From Caenorhabditis elegans (taxonomy: Eukaryota > Nematoda > Chromadorea > Rhabditida > Rhabditidae), in assembly GCF_000002985.6 (NCBI RefSeq), contig NC_003279.8, positions 13,144,001 through 13,208,000 of the forward strand: a stretch of 64,000 bases of DNA, in the 5' to 3' direction. This document shows, in pieces, positions 45,792-57,808 of the stretch; position 1 is the first letter of the stretch, and every line of letters begins with the position of its first letter. The position numbers and the translations under genes are program-made. The notes under the pieces are model-generated. The model saw only the letters and a program-made list of their open reading frames with translations. It was not told the origin of the DNA and searched no databases.

Positions 45792-46583
45792 TTAATTATT
45801 TCTTAATCCAACTTTTCCACATGCATAGGAGTTGATTGTCTTATACCCACGGCAATACGAGTCATCAATGAATCCATTGGAATTTGGCGGTTTCTGTGAA
45901 AGTGTCGCACCAGCTAATGAGTAGATGTATATGCATGGTGGGGAAAAGCTGCAAATTAATTTTTCGTATTTTCTAGTGAAACTTTAACTCACTAGAGATT
46001 AGCCGGCTCTCCAGGAGCCCACAACATCCCTTCAGTGCCAACAGTGTTCCAGTCTGTCCAGACACATCCACGAATAGTACAACTCGCGCCGAGCCACGTT
46101 CCAGAGTCCGTTTGTCCATTTGCAGTCAATATTTCCATACTTTTATTGGCCATCCAAATGCGTTCTTCATTGCTCTGAATACCGGAAAGAGAACCGCCGA
46201 GGTTTGAACACGCCGTCGTAGCTCCATTATAGTCCAGAGTTGCTGCTACTATCTGGAATCAGTACTAGGAATCACGAAAAATTAGTTAGATTAAATCTTA
46301 CCCGGACACACCAAACTCCTTGCGGTCTGTAAAATGCGTGCCAATCGTCGTCACAAGGCTTTGGCGTTGGGCGAGGTGGCGGACGGTTTCCATGATGTCC
46401 CCCATGATGCCCCCCATGATGCTTCTTTCCTCCATAATAACCTTCCTCTGATGATGAGCTACTTGAATCGGAATTGCCCCGATTACTGCCGCCACGTAAG
46501 AAAACTGTCGCAATTGGAACTAACAACGAAAAACATGCAATGAGTTTCAAAAAAATGCATGATGAATAAGAAACATTGATCAT
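45792..46583 (-). CDS. Secreted C-type lectin domain protein (clec family)
   Basis: Three exons: 46583-46302, 46252-45993, 45948-45792 (TAA); 232 residues in phase. Signal peptide or signal anchor at the N-terminus (residues about 10-28, hydrophobic). Then a linker of acidic Ser (DSSSSSSEE), His/Gly repeats and Pro-rich sequence. The CTLD starts C-DDDW-HAFYRPQGVWC and continues with SNLGGSLSGIQSNEE, WLGA, C..RGCVWTDW and a final YACGKVG. This layout (Ser-Glu-rich spacer, then CDxGWxxFxRPQGxWC) is typical of nematode clec proteins, many of which respond to infection. Carbohydrate binding cannot be inferred, because no EPN/QPD triad is visible. Confidence 0.88.
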
Positions 46584-47140
46584 TATAGTGGATTTATATA
46601 TTGAGGGGTTTTGCGGAGTTTTATTACGGTAATTATTTCTACAAAATCTTGTAACTGATCAGCGGCAGGGTGGCTCATAATTACGGGGTGCTAGGGGTTT
46701 TTCGAGCTCGGCAAATTCTAATATCTGCTACACAGCCCTGATAAGAAAGGGGGAGAGAGAGGGTGCGCGCAGACAACAAGACACGCTAGCTGTCTGCGTC
46801 TCCGGGATGTCCCTAATTTGAAACTCTTGTAGCTCCCTCACGCAAAAATTGTTAACTAACAAAGAAATACGAATTTTGCTTTTTTTCCCTATCTTTCAGG
46901 AATTATGATAAATTATTTTTATTCCAAAAAAAAGCTCTCAAATAACTAAATTCATTTAACTACAAAATGCGTATTTCCAAAAATTCAAGTTTTCAGTTTC
47001 CCCTGCCTAACAAAACACCAAACTAAAAATTATCACCTTATCACTATTGCAATCAAATATTTGTCATTATCATCATTTTCACGGGCATAAAATTGAAAGT
47101 TTCTGAATAATTTCTACATTTTTCTCAAAAAATATATATT
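46584..47140. other. Intergenic region with a short GC-rich inverted motif
   Basis: Divergent spacer between the minus-strand clec and the plus-strand small gene. GTGCGCGCAGACAA and TGTCTGCGTCTCC near 46762-46805 form a dispersed palindromic repeat. No gene seen. Confidence 0.5.
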
Positions 47141-47788
47141 ATGTGCGAAACTGTTCAGGACCTAGAAGACTATATTCAATATCAATTTGATGATATCGCA
47201 TCGTTTAAGCTCGCGATTTTCTTAAGCTCCGGCGAGATTCAGGTTAAATTCGCTTTGGGACAGGTGGAGCAGGTATGATTTTTTGGAAAATATTTATGAA
47301 TATTATATTGTTGAGTAAAAATAATATAAGTTCCAATCTGTCTGGAAATTACCGAGCCATTTATATTTTGGATTAGATAAATCTAATCATCTTGGAAAAT
47401 ATTTAAAAAAAATCACAATTTTTCTTTGAAATTTTAATCAGAAACTCACCACTTTTGTAGTTCAGTGGTACTGTAATTCTGAAATTAATTTAAAACAAAA
47501 ATCTGTATTTTAAAATCTATATTTCAATTTTTACAGAACCTTATTACTTCTCTAACATCAATATCAACTTCTGCCGACAAATTCTCTATTGGAGATATCG
47601 ATTTTCTAAGGGCAACACCTGTAAACTCAAACATCGTCTCAAAGTTTGCAGCTACCAATGAATCATCAACGCCACGTATCTTTGTTACGGAGAAAAATAA
47701 TAATTTGTTCATAGTTTATTGTTGTGGAACAACTTGTGATAAGGATGAGCCACGGGTGCAGATGCTCATGGAGAATTTGATGATTTGA
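47141..47788 (+). CDS. Small two-exon protein of unknown function (127 aa)
   Basis: Exons 47141-47272 and 47537-47788 (TGA) join at phase 0 with good donor (CAG|GTATGA) and acceptor (TTTTACAG). The N-terminus is acidic (MCETVQDLEDYIQYQFDD). There is no signal peptide or membrane segment. Two hydrophobic beta-like stretches (KLAIFLSSGEIQVKF and RIFVTEKNNNLFIVYCCG) suggest a compact cytosolic fold. A polyadenylation signal AATAAA lies at 47904-47909. The family is not recognised. Confidence 0.7.
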
Positions 47789-47982
47789 TTGGAATAAGGA
47801 TTTTTTATTTTCGTTATTTAAAATGATAGTGGGAAAATGACTACTAACAAGTGGTTGGAAGAATATTTTGGAAAATTTAAGTAGAACATTTTTTTGTTAG
47901 CTAAATAAAAATGTTTATTTTAGACATTTCCTGTATTACCCGAAAAATTAAAGCTCTGATAAAAATTTCAGCATTCTAAGAT

Positions 47983-50574
47983 TTACAAATTATTACAAAT
48001 GTCCGTCCAAACATGTCTAACATGTTCTAAACCATGCGGTGAAAGGTGGTTCTCCTCAGTCAGGTACGAGAAGCCTTTGTCGTCAAAAAACCGGAATGTT
48101 CTAGTGGAATTATTGTAGAATTCTGGGAGATAATCGACGAGCGCACATTTTCCCTGACAATCTTTAAGGAGTTGTGCGTGACGAGTCCGAGCTGCTTCAT
48201 AATCAATAAAGTCATTCAGGAGGGTCTGTAAAATAAAAGTATCAGTTCAATTTCAGAAATTCACTAAAAAACATACATCAATTTCGGCTAAATCTTTGCC
48301 TTCTTTCACCAACGGTGCTATTCTCGATACCGTTTCCCTGTGTACTCGAGGTATGGCATCCAGGATGTACAGTTTATATTTGATATTTGAAATAAAACCA
48401 AGCATCTTCTTTTTCATAATTAGGTAGATTGGATCTTCCTCAATAGTTTTTTGAATTGGATGTCCTATATTCATAAATCTCGTGAACAAAAACGCATAGT
48501 CCGGCTGCTCATTCTTGATTTGCTGCTCAAAAAGCGTAGAGGCTGGCTCACAGTTTTTGCTAATCTCAAATGGATAAAGAGGTTCACATCCTAAAATTGA
48601 TGACATGTAGGGTAAAGAATTTAAATTTAAATTTACCAAATGAACATCCTTGCAAGATACTCTTTGTCTTGGCGTGGCATTCTTGATAGAACAACGTGGC
48701 ATGATTATCCGCCCAGCTATTGCCAAATATGACCATTTTATACTTGCCGGAGTCTTGAAGGCCCTGAAATATAGTGTAGTACTGTAGTTCACATAACGAA
48801 AATTTTGCCTACCGTATGCCTGCACCACCTCTCTGAGTTTTTCGTTCCTGCATACTTGCAAGTTGGCGTGTAAAAGTTCACATAATCTCTCACTGTCCAC
48901 TGGTAATTCAATCGAATCGCGTCGTCCACTGTCATGTTACTGGTTACAATATCTCTATTTGAGTTGGTCCTCAAGTGTACGCGATCCAAGATATCGTCCT
49001 TGTTAATCACAATCACATTTAGGAGGAATAAGGTGACAACTAAGACCCCAATATTTGTTAAAGACAGGTGAAGGTACCACTTTTCGAATCCTTCGAAGGA
49101 AATGACAGCAAGAATGCAGGAAGCAGCCAAGGCAACAATTAGTACTGAAAGTCAAATAGAATTGCAGTTGTAAGTATTAGTCGTTCTGTTATATGCTTCA
49201 ACAGAACACCATATAACCATATAAATCAAAATTCCCACTTCCCAACTCACAATACGAATCACCCCCGTAGGTAAGCTTCCAGTATGCATAAATTGGCCAA
49301 TGAATGAGATAAAGTGAATATGAGATGTCACCGATATAAGTTAAAACTCTATTGGATAGAAATTGATTTCCACTGGAGATAAGCATCAATAGCCCTGTCC
49401 CAATTGTGATGAGTGGTCTGAAACATATATAAATTTTTATAACGAATCCCTATAATAAAGGTACCTTCCAAAATCTGAACTTAGCGAAAATGGACAGGTA
49501 GTTATAAAAACCAGTGTAAGAATTAGGATATAACTTGAAGTTTTCTCAATGATATCTTTGCTCACATTGGTGGGATTCCGCTCTACATCTTGAGATTCTT
49601 CATCACTTAGTAGTGGTTCTTTATCGCCTACTGATGAGCTTTCACTTGAGATTTTAGCTTGCGAAGCTCCGTAGACTAGCATACCTGAAATTTTATATGA
49701 AACTCTGTAACCAACAGTCGTTAGAACCTATCAAAAACTGCCAAATCCTAGCAAACACACTGTTAAACGCCACAGTAGCTGGGGAGGAATAGTAATAGCC
49801 AATTGAGAATAATCCTGAAATTTGAGCATAAAAGTGAAGTCCAGAAGCTCAAATCTCACCTATGACTCCATAATATCCATATTGAAGCTTCTGGGGTATC
49901 TTGTTTCCGATTATGTAGATGGAGGGAACAATAAGGTAGAATTGAATCTCTACGGATAGGGACCAGGTATGGGTGAAAATGTTCACGGCGATGGCGAGCT
50001 GAAGTGAGGAGTTTTTGATGATCAACAAATAATAAAAACCATTTCAAAATAGTCCTCTTCAATAGTCATTGGTTTATTGGACACGAAAAGCAATGACATA
50101 ACTGCGGAAGACCTGTTGGTTTCAATAGCGGTAGCCGGAAAGAAGTTATAGAGAAAAATCATAGAGATCAGGATGATGAGGAGATAAAGCGGAAGTATTC
50201 GCTTGAATCTTTTGGAATAGAACAAGGTAATCAGAGAGAATGGGGACTGGTCTTCAGCTCGTTTGAGCAGCATGCACATGAGAAAGCCGGAGAGCACGAA
50301 GAATCTGGAAAGTGAAATGATTACTTGTAACAGCTTTTTGTAAGATCAAAAGGATCTTCAGGTTGCTTCAGTTTTAGATTCTAGAAATGTGTCAGACGAA
50401 ACAGTCAAACCCAAGTTTTAGACTCAGTGGAACTTACTGATCAACTCCGAGATATCCATTCGGAAATGTACCGGGCAAGAAATGAAATCCAAGTACTGAT
50501 AAAATAGCGAGCCCTCGAATTCCTTGAAGATCCTGCCGTTTTGAAGGTTTTGGTTTGAACTTTTGTAGGTCCAT
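47983..50574 (-). CDS. Acyltransferase 3 protein with SGNH-like C-terminal domain (oac family)
   Basis: Ten exons in phase: 50574-50438, 50304-50040, 49998-49860, 49814-49728, 49684-49465, 49417-49251, 49144-48813, 48763-48637, 48590-48277, 48225-47983 (TAA); about 676 residues. The N-terminus R-Q-D-L-Q-G-I-R-G-L-A-I-L-S-V-L-G-F-H is the acyltransferase-3 signature with the conserved His of the first transmembrane segment. FFVLSGFLM, HTWSLSVEIQFYL and ISYSLYLIHWP mark further family blocks, and about ten hydrophobic segments cover residues 15-400. The C-terminal part has GNSWADNH and LSPHG, fitting the SGNH hydrolase-like domain fused in nematode OAC proteins (compare NRF-6). These membrane proteins transfer acyl groups, probably to lipids or glycans. 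A long acidic loop lies in exon 49684-49465. Confidence 0.92.
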
Positions 50575-53217
50575 TAGCAATACCACCTCAATATTGTCGA
50601 TTCTTCAATTTTCAAATGTAATCCAAAACCCGATAAAAACGAGAAGAAAGATCTTTAGAATGCATAGGACACCCACAAACTACGAAAAATACGTAATGAC
50701 GAACAAAACAAGCTGGCATCTAGATTAGCTTATCCCTGAAAATCAGGAAAAAAAATAAAATCGGGAAAAAAGCTCTAAGAGGGTATTTGCTATAGGATTA
50801 CAGTAGGCAGGAGTACTAACGAAGAAAGTTCAGTTTTGTTGGAGAAGCCTGATCGGAGTGGGAATATTGAGGTACCCAGCGAAAAATTTTGAGTTTCCGA
50901 GATTCATGAGATCCGGTTTATTGCTAATCGCTCTTTTTCATCTAGTTCGAAAAATTAAAAGACCAATTCTGAGATTTTTGAGGAAATCCTACAGTACGCC
51001 CAACTTCTGTGCGATTTAGGAAGTTTCTGAACTTTTCCAGGTTAAAAATTTGGAGCAAGAGAGCAAAAAAAATCTACCGCCTAACTTTTTGTCAAATATT
51101 ATCATTAAAATGCTGGTTTTTTTTCCAAAAAATTGGAAAATTTCAGGTGGTCCAATAGCAGTTGAGTAATTGTTTTTTTTTGAGCTGAAACCGATACCAA
51201 TATCGGAGTTTCCTGAAAAGTTTATAAATATCATAAACTTCTCAAACGAAGGTTCTATAGCAGTTGGGCGCCTCCGGTTTTTTGTCCCCAGCGATACAGC
51301 AAAAAAAACCAATACCAGCAACTTCTCTGCAAATATTCCTAATTACCACAACGGTGTCATTGCTTTATCGGAACATTTCCAAGCTAGAAACCTGAACAGG
51401 ACATTTTTCAAAATCGTCAGTTAGAAACTGAGATAGCATCAGACCTCCATCATGTTATGGAAATTTTCTGCTTGATGCCCTGAACTTTTGAGAAAAATTG
51501 GAAACGGTTTTGCGGTAGGCACCCTTTTATTTAACAATTTCATGTACATGTCTTGCGCAAACTTATCTGTTTTATTTGATTATTAATATTGAAGTTTTAT
51601 GAATGATTTTCAGATACAGTATATTTAAGAATTCGAATAAATTTCCCTTTAAAAGTTGTAGTTAGAAAGCTGGCACAGATAAGACAGGCAGGTGAGACGC
51701 CTATATGAAAACCTGATGCGGCAAATTTCTTTGGTTCATCTAATTCATAAAAATAAATCAAAAATCACTTGAGAAGATTCCTTAAGTAGAATTAATGCTA
51801 AAAGTTAACAAATCTGTAGAAGAAGGTTCAAACGAAACATATAAAGAAATAAATCGCCTTCAAACTATGAATAAAATCCATAAAAATCGAATGGCAAAGC
51901 TGGACGGTGTTTTCCTATCTCGAAAATCAAAAACTCTTTAAAAAATTGCGACTAGTGTTTCAGGCATGACAAGATGATCCGATTAGAGAAGACACGGCTG
52001 GAAAAATGTTGGTTTACCATTTTGAACTAAGGATATTTAGCTTCAAGCTGGTAGAGTCTATTTTGGAATTCCGGTTTATTCCCGGTTAAGACAAAGGAAA
52101 TTATAAGATCAATGATCTTTGAGATTCACGCTGTGCGGGTAGCTCAAGTGTATTTTTAGTGAAAAACTCACACCTTTACTGACATGGCTCGGATTTGTGC
52201 ACAACTGGGCACAAAATGAAAGGAGCTTAAAGATTTCAAAGTCAAAAATTTTCACAGAAAACCGCCCCATCCACTAATGCAGGAGGAATAACTCAGCCGT
52301 AAAGCTACAACTGTTCAGTTTTTCAGGATTTTACTATGAATTAAGTAAAAAATATATAAGAAAAAACACAAAAAAAAAATTTTTCAGGACACTGTTATTA
52401 AAAAAAAAAATTTAGATAGTCATCTCCGTAACGCTTCCAACTAGGCACGATGTTGCAATTTTCTCCTAGAATGTTGCGGTTGGGTGGAAAATGATCAAAC
52501 ACCATTGGGTTAATGGAAAAAAGAGATAAAAGGAAGTACATTGAGAAAAATCGCACAGCTATTACGGGGAGCAATACTTCGAAACTTACAAACCAAATAA
52601 CTTCCGGATAAATAAAAATAACTAAAAACACAAATTGGTGTTTCAAAAAAGTATTGACTCGATAGCTGAAACCTTTTAAGTTCTAAAGCCGAATCCACAG
52701 CATGATGCATCACACAGGCCCTAAAGCTCTCAACTCGGAAACATAGTACATCAACCCATTCACTTCTAAATGTGGAATCTTACACTATTTTAAACAAGGT
52801 ACGTTCATCAAAACCTGCAAATTCCAAAAACAGAAGGCAGTCATCGTCAGGGCCAGTAACTCCAAGATATGGGTGCAATGACCGGGAGCTTACAGATTTT
52901 GAGGCATGGTTTTGGACACATAGTCCTCATAGTATTTCAGTTTTTCTCAGCAAATTCTACTTGAATTTCTGGGAGTCGCATGTTTCGTTCCGTCTCATAT
53001 CTTCATTTTAATCTCACCGACGATTTCCTGGCGAAGAACATCTATTGGATACGCGATTTACAAAAATCAGGCAACATAGAGAAAGGTATCCTGCATGGCC
53101 ACCAAAATAAAAATCATTTTCCATATATTTTCGGTCAATGGCGCCTAAATTTTACTTATTATTAACCATTTAAACAATAACAGTGGAAAACTTTAATTTA
53201 GAAAAACATAATTTAAG
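50575..53217. other. Gene-poor interval
   Basis: 2.6 kb of AT-rich DNA without a supportable gene. The words CC(A/T)ATAGCAGTTG occur twice (about 51150 and 51257). A minus-strand frame at 52398-52646 is hydrophobic and might be a receptor remnant, but has no start, splice partner or recognisable motif. The first few hundred bases should contain the oac promoter. Confidence 0.5.
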
Positions 53218-54118
53218 TTAGCTCGGCAACTTTCCACAGACGTATGCTTTAACCCATGTTGCTTGACAAAACTCATCATCCACTGATTCATGAACAAAGT
53301 CTGCGAATCCTAGCTCGGTATTCGAATATGGAGTGACAATCATATGCAAACATTGTTGAACTCCTCTGAAGATTTGGTTATTGAATGCCGTGTCCAACAT
53401 CCCAACAGAAGTTTCACTAACCCGTATTGTGGTAAATAATAACCGTCGAGTTCCCGAGGGCCAGTTGAGAATCCAGCAGTACCCGTCGTATGCCCATCTG
53501 TCCACTCGATACTGTCCAGTCGGGCACATGAGGTACCGGTTGGGCAGCGAGCTCTTCTTTTTCCGCCGAGCCATGCTGTGTACCTTCCACCACCGTGCTG
53601 GTATATCAAACCACGGAGGACATCTTCAGGATCAGAAAGAGTTTGCTTATATAATTCTGAGCTTACAAGAAATAGTCATCCTTTCATTGGCATTCTGAAG
53701 CCCTGAGAGTCTTGCTCCGACTGCGTTGCACTTTGCCTCGGCCTCTGGTTGGAACATGTTTCCGTAGAACGCCTGTAAAATTTAATTTGCGGTATAAACC
53801 AGATTTGTGAATGTTCAAGTCATACGGTAAATCTATAATTTAAACTACCTTCATACACCATCTGCCTTGAGGCCTCTCAAAAGTGATCCAATCTCTCGGA
53901 CAGGTACGAGTTGGGCGTGAACGTGAACTGTGAGTGAGGCGTGAATTTTTATGCCTACGTTTACTTCGTTCTTCAGAAGAACTCGAAGAATAAGAAGACG
54001 AAGAACCAACGTGTTTAATAATTTTTATTACTTTTCTAGGATTTTCATTTCTAAAATTTCCCAAAGTAATAGTAACCCAAATGATCAATAATAGGAGGTG
54101 TAAGGGTTTCATGATCAT
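53218..54118 (-). CDS. Secreted C-type lectin domain protein (clec family)
   Basis: Four exons in phase: 54118-53849, 53772-53667, 53623-53422, 53365-53218 (TAA); about 241 residues. Signal peptide at residues 1-21 (LHLLLLIIWVTITLG), then a basic/Ser-rich spacer (SSSSSEE). The CTLD begins C-PRDW-ITFERPQGRWC and continues with CNAVGARLSGLQNANER, WLGG, EWTDGH and a final YVCGK. The third intron is only 43 bases, acceptable for C. elegans. A first-exon-like duplicate lies directly upstream at 54374-54213. It shares the compact clec architecture with the genes at 45.8 and 60.5 kb. Confidence 0.85.
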
Positions 54119-54212
54119 GAGCTTTTGAGTTTCATGATTTTTGAATGTTCTACCTTTGTTTAGTTTAAGTTTATGTTCACACGTTTTACTACAATAAACC
54201 CTGAGAACAAAC

Positions 54213-54374
54213 CTTCATACACCATCTTCCCTGTGGTCTTTCATGATTGTCATCGTTGTAAATTCGCTCTTCTGATGAGGATGAAAATGAACTGTACTTC
54301 CGGTAGTTATTTTCATCATTGAAAATAATTGCGGAAACTGCACAGAGTGAAAGTAAAAGTGTTAGACGTCGCAT
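54213..54374 (-). CDS. Duplicate first exon of the clec gene (alternative start exon or remnant)
   Basis: 54 residues: signal peptide (MRRLTLLLSLCAVSAIIF), a SSSSEE acidic-Ser spacer, then ERPQGRWCMK ending at a phase-0 donor (AAG|GTTTGT). The last ten residues match the end of exon 1 of the adjacent clec gene, and the phase is the same, so it could splice to that gene's exon 2 at 53772. It lacks the C-x-x-D-W-x-x-F part that normally precedes the RPQG motif. No CTLD exons of its own follow before the next ATG at 54118. Confidence 0.6.
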
Positions 54375-55358
54375 GTAAGAAATTTTTGTGCGGGCTACCG
54401 AAGGTTTATGATTTCCGATGCGGAGTCAAAATTTTATTGCATAGTATGAAACCGATAAAGTGAAGCAAAAGAAAATATTAAAGTTCAACAAGATGTTTGA
54501 TTTTTATTTATTTATTTATTTTGATACGATTAGTTAATCATGTAAGAAATTAAATACCAATAGAACACATACACATAATCAAATTAAGCAATCAATATAA
54601 AAAGAAACATAGTCATAAGAAATACATAATAATCAATTGACATGTAAAGTGTATAATTATCACCTGAAATTGAGATTAGTAGAGAGACAATGCAAGAAAA
54701 CATATGAAGAGGGTAAAGAATTTTTAACTTGGATCTGAAAAAAAAAACTTCTGTCAGAATTCGAAGTTACTACTTTCACAAGCCATTCCTAAATTCAGCT
54801 TATAAATTCTTCCAGGCAACACACAACAAAAATATTGGTTGGAGGTTATAAAACTTTGAACAAAGTACAAATGTGAAACGGGTTTTACTTTTATGGGGTA
54901 TTCTAATGGTTAAAAAATAAAAATAATAAATATGTCAGCTTGATAAAATCGAAAGCTGAGTGAAAATCAAGTACGGATTTTGTACCGCTAATAAATAAAT
55001 GATAATATATTCATTTACATATAGATAATCATTTTCTAATTACTTATCATTTTTCTAACGCTTTAAACAAACGGGTTGTGTAAAAACACACTCTACATAA
55101 AACTCATTTTGTCTTTCCAAGAATTGGTAAAATATTGTTCCTGCGAGCCTAATATATTATGTACTTGAACATCTGAAAAATCAACAGAACCGCTCAAATT
55201 TATTGTTGGTTTCCTGTTTCTAAACGCTCATAACAAGTAGATCAAGATAAAACCATTGTTCCTCAGTTTCATCAAAACTTTGCTTGCAAATCTGGTTCGG
55301 CCATCAATATCCTTCACGACAGTCTTTTCTTGGTTTCCATTCTACTCTAACAAACAAA
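54375..55358. other. Intergenic region
   Basis: About 1 kb of very AT-rich spacer between divergently oriented clec and sulfotransferase genes. TTTATTTATTTATTT simple repeat near 54503. No gene seen. Confidence 0.5.
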
Positions 55359-56969
55359 ATGCATAAACCTGCTCAAAACTTTATTCTGGTAGTTCTTATT
55401 TTTTCAATTCTATTTTTCATTTTAAGGCGTTATTATGATGATTCTAAGGGTCTGTTCCTAAGAATTTTTAACTCCAAAATTTTAATATTTTCAGAGTTTA
55501 CCCCAGGAGGCTTTATAAAACCTTTTGTCAGCTATGCACCACCCCGATTTTTTGTAAGTCTGTAACTTTTGTAGTTTGTAGTTTTCCATCTGTCAATTAA
55601 GACGGCTCCCAAGAACAACATTATTGCTTGTGGAATCCGGAACTCTTTTTTCCACATCACACAAAATCTAATGTGCCTTGTTTATAACGAAACACAATAC
55701 TTGGCAGATAAGAGGAGTTTCAATGATCCTTGGACTTCAAGTAGCAGGTTAACATATATTTTAGCGTTTACTGAAGTTTTATATTAAAAGGAAGATTTCT
55801 AGAGATTGTGCCAGTGAGAAAAGTTTCTTCGATCCATCTGAATCTGTGCAAAACGATAAGGACACGGTTCGATTTGCAATTTTAAAGGATCCATTCCAGC
55901 GTTTTGTGACATTGTATCTGAACAAATGCGTAGAGTTAGTCGATTTTCTAAACAACCTGATTAATTGGATCCTATGTTAAGGAAGAACGAGTGTTATGAT
56001 TGTGGAAGTGATATGCGATGTGTTGTGAAGAAGCTTTACAACTCGCTTGCCGAAATTCAAAACAATACAAATACAACATTGGTGATTGGAGACATCGAGA
56101 CAGAAGCAGCACCAATCTCGTGGTATGTTTCTTGAAATATGAGTTGTACGGTCGCTACAAAAATTTACTTTTGTAGTGACTAGTGACGGTCCGTTCCCTA
56201 ACAGTTGTGAGTCATATTGTGGATTACAATATTCCATACCAGTTTATAGCTATTGAGAAAAATACAAATACATACCACATTTCCAAAATTAGTAAGTCTT
56301 ACAATGCTATTTTTTAATGTTACTTCAATACACCCCTATTAAAATGTGCAATGCTAATAGTTGAGTCAAATAATAAAATAGGGGTAGTAGCGATTCCTTT
56401 GAAGACCCCGAAACGAGGATGATATTTTCAGGAACTGTAATTTCCACGAGGGCATCGAAAAGTGGAAGCTAATGCGCATGAGCTCAGATTTAGAAAAAAG
56501 AATTTCAGCGGCTGCTGTGCTCCTAGAACGCTTGAGAGAACAAGGAGTAAAACAAGCAGTCTTTATGAGAATTCACAATGATATTGTGTGTAGGTTTTAG
56601 TGGTTTTCAAGCTTTTAGTATCTGAGAGTTTAGTTTTCAGGTAACAGTAGGTAACTGTTACCTGAAACTCACTAAAGAAATTTCTCTAATTTGAGAAGTT
56701 ATTGACTTGTTACCAGAACGTTGTCTCATAAAACCCGAGCAAATTCAACAATATAGATGTTTGCAGATAACGACATCGCCAACACCACTCAGACATCCAA
56801 CAAACGCGATGAAGCTGAAAAACAAGTTCGAGAAGACCAGATTGTTCGCCATTTTCTACACAAAATTTACCTCATGGACTATCTCGTATTCCGATTTGAC
56901 AGGCGTGTATTAGATCCAGAATATAAAAAGATTGAGGCAAAATTCATCTTGAATTCAGTTGCAAAATAA
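55359..56969 (+). CDS. Type II membrane carbohydrate sulfotransferase (Sulfotransfer_2-like)
   Basis: Seven exons in phase: 55359-55449, 55495-55553, 55602-55747, 55803-55934, 55982-56122, 56432-56585, 56757-56969 (TAA); about 311 residues. A single signal anchor (residues 8-22, FILVVLIFSILFFIL) predicts Golgi localisation. IACGIRNSF marks the 5'-phosphosulfate-binding region. RFAILKDPFQRFVTLYLNKC is the 3'-phosphate-binding motif (family pattern R-D-P-F-x-R-x-x-S-x-Y). Conserved Cys (ECYDCGSDMRC, NCNFHE) and C-terminal EKQVREDQIVRHFLHKIYLMDY fit the nematode expansion of chondroitin/carbohydrate sulfotransferases using PAPS as donor. The RD of the motif is KD here. Intron 6 is long and its acceptor (ATATAG at 56756) is weaker than usual, so the last junction is the least certain. 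Confidence 0.82.
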
Positions 56970-57808
56970 TGATAATTTTCGAATAACATTCATAAAACTA
57001 TACAATTGACATAAAATTGAATGAAACTTAACTGCGATTCCGTTTTGAAAAAAAGAATATTCAAAAATGTTTCGGTTTATTGAATTTGTATTTCACCATT
57101 TCTCAAATTTGAGTTTTAGCAGTGGCGTTTTTTAATAGGTCACAAAATATTTTTAGGAAGATAATATTTTTGTACATATTTTGCACATTTATTGCACATT
57201 TATTGCACATTTATTGCACATTTTTTGCATTTAGTTAGCTTTTGTACTTTTTGGAAATGGGCTATATAGGCGCACAGCGTAGATTGTTATCCACCATTGG
57301 CACCGTTAATGGAAAGTGGAAAGAATTTCTTCGTTGTAGCCTGTCAGTTTGACTCAAATGGACTTACTGTATCAAGATGAGTAGAGTATCAAGATAAGTA
57401 GGAGCAAAAAAAAACCATTTTTGGAACATTTCAGCCAACTCAGCGGTATTGGTTCACAAAATTGAATAAGATGCTGCAAAATTAGATGGAAGTTAATGAA
57501 AAAATTGTGTGATTTTTTTAAACTCCCAGAATGATTGCTCTTTGAGCCACATTTCATCACGAAATTTTCCCCCTTAAACACTGACACTTCCAGAATGAAT
57601 GAAAGTCATGGTTTCATAAACTTGGAACAAAGTGTCTCTCCAAACAAAGAAACACGGGAGGTCTCGTACGGGTCAACTTTCCTTCCCTCAAAAGTCCGCT
57701 TTGATTTTTATCTTTTGCCAAAATAGCAAGAAAGCGTAGGAACATCCCGTCGAATTTTGCATTATTTCAACTTTTCAAACATTTCGTTTGTCAGATATCT
57801 TGAGTATT
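56970..57808. other. Intergenic region with a (TTGCACATTTA)n microsatellite
   Basis: Four to five copies of TTGCACATTTA at about 57179-57226. Otherwise AT-rich without a gene. The frame at 57535-57726 has no domain or partner exons. Confidence 0.5.

Noticed and set aside
47141..50574. Operon of the small gene with the acyltransferase
   Set aside because: They are on opposite strands and convergent, so they cannot be co-transcribed.
52398..52713. Hydrophobic minus-strand frames that might be a chemoreceptor fragment
   Set aside because: No start, no family motif and no adjoining exons in phase. Hydrophobicity alone in AT-rich DNA is weak evidence.
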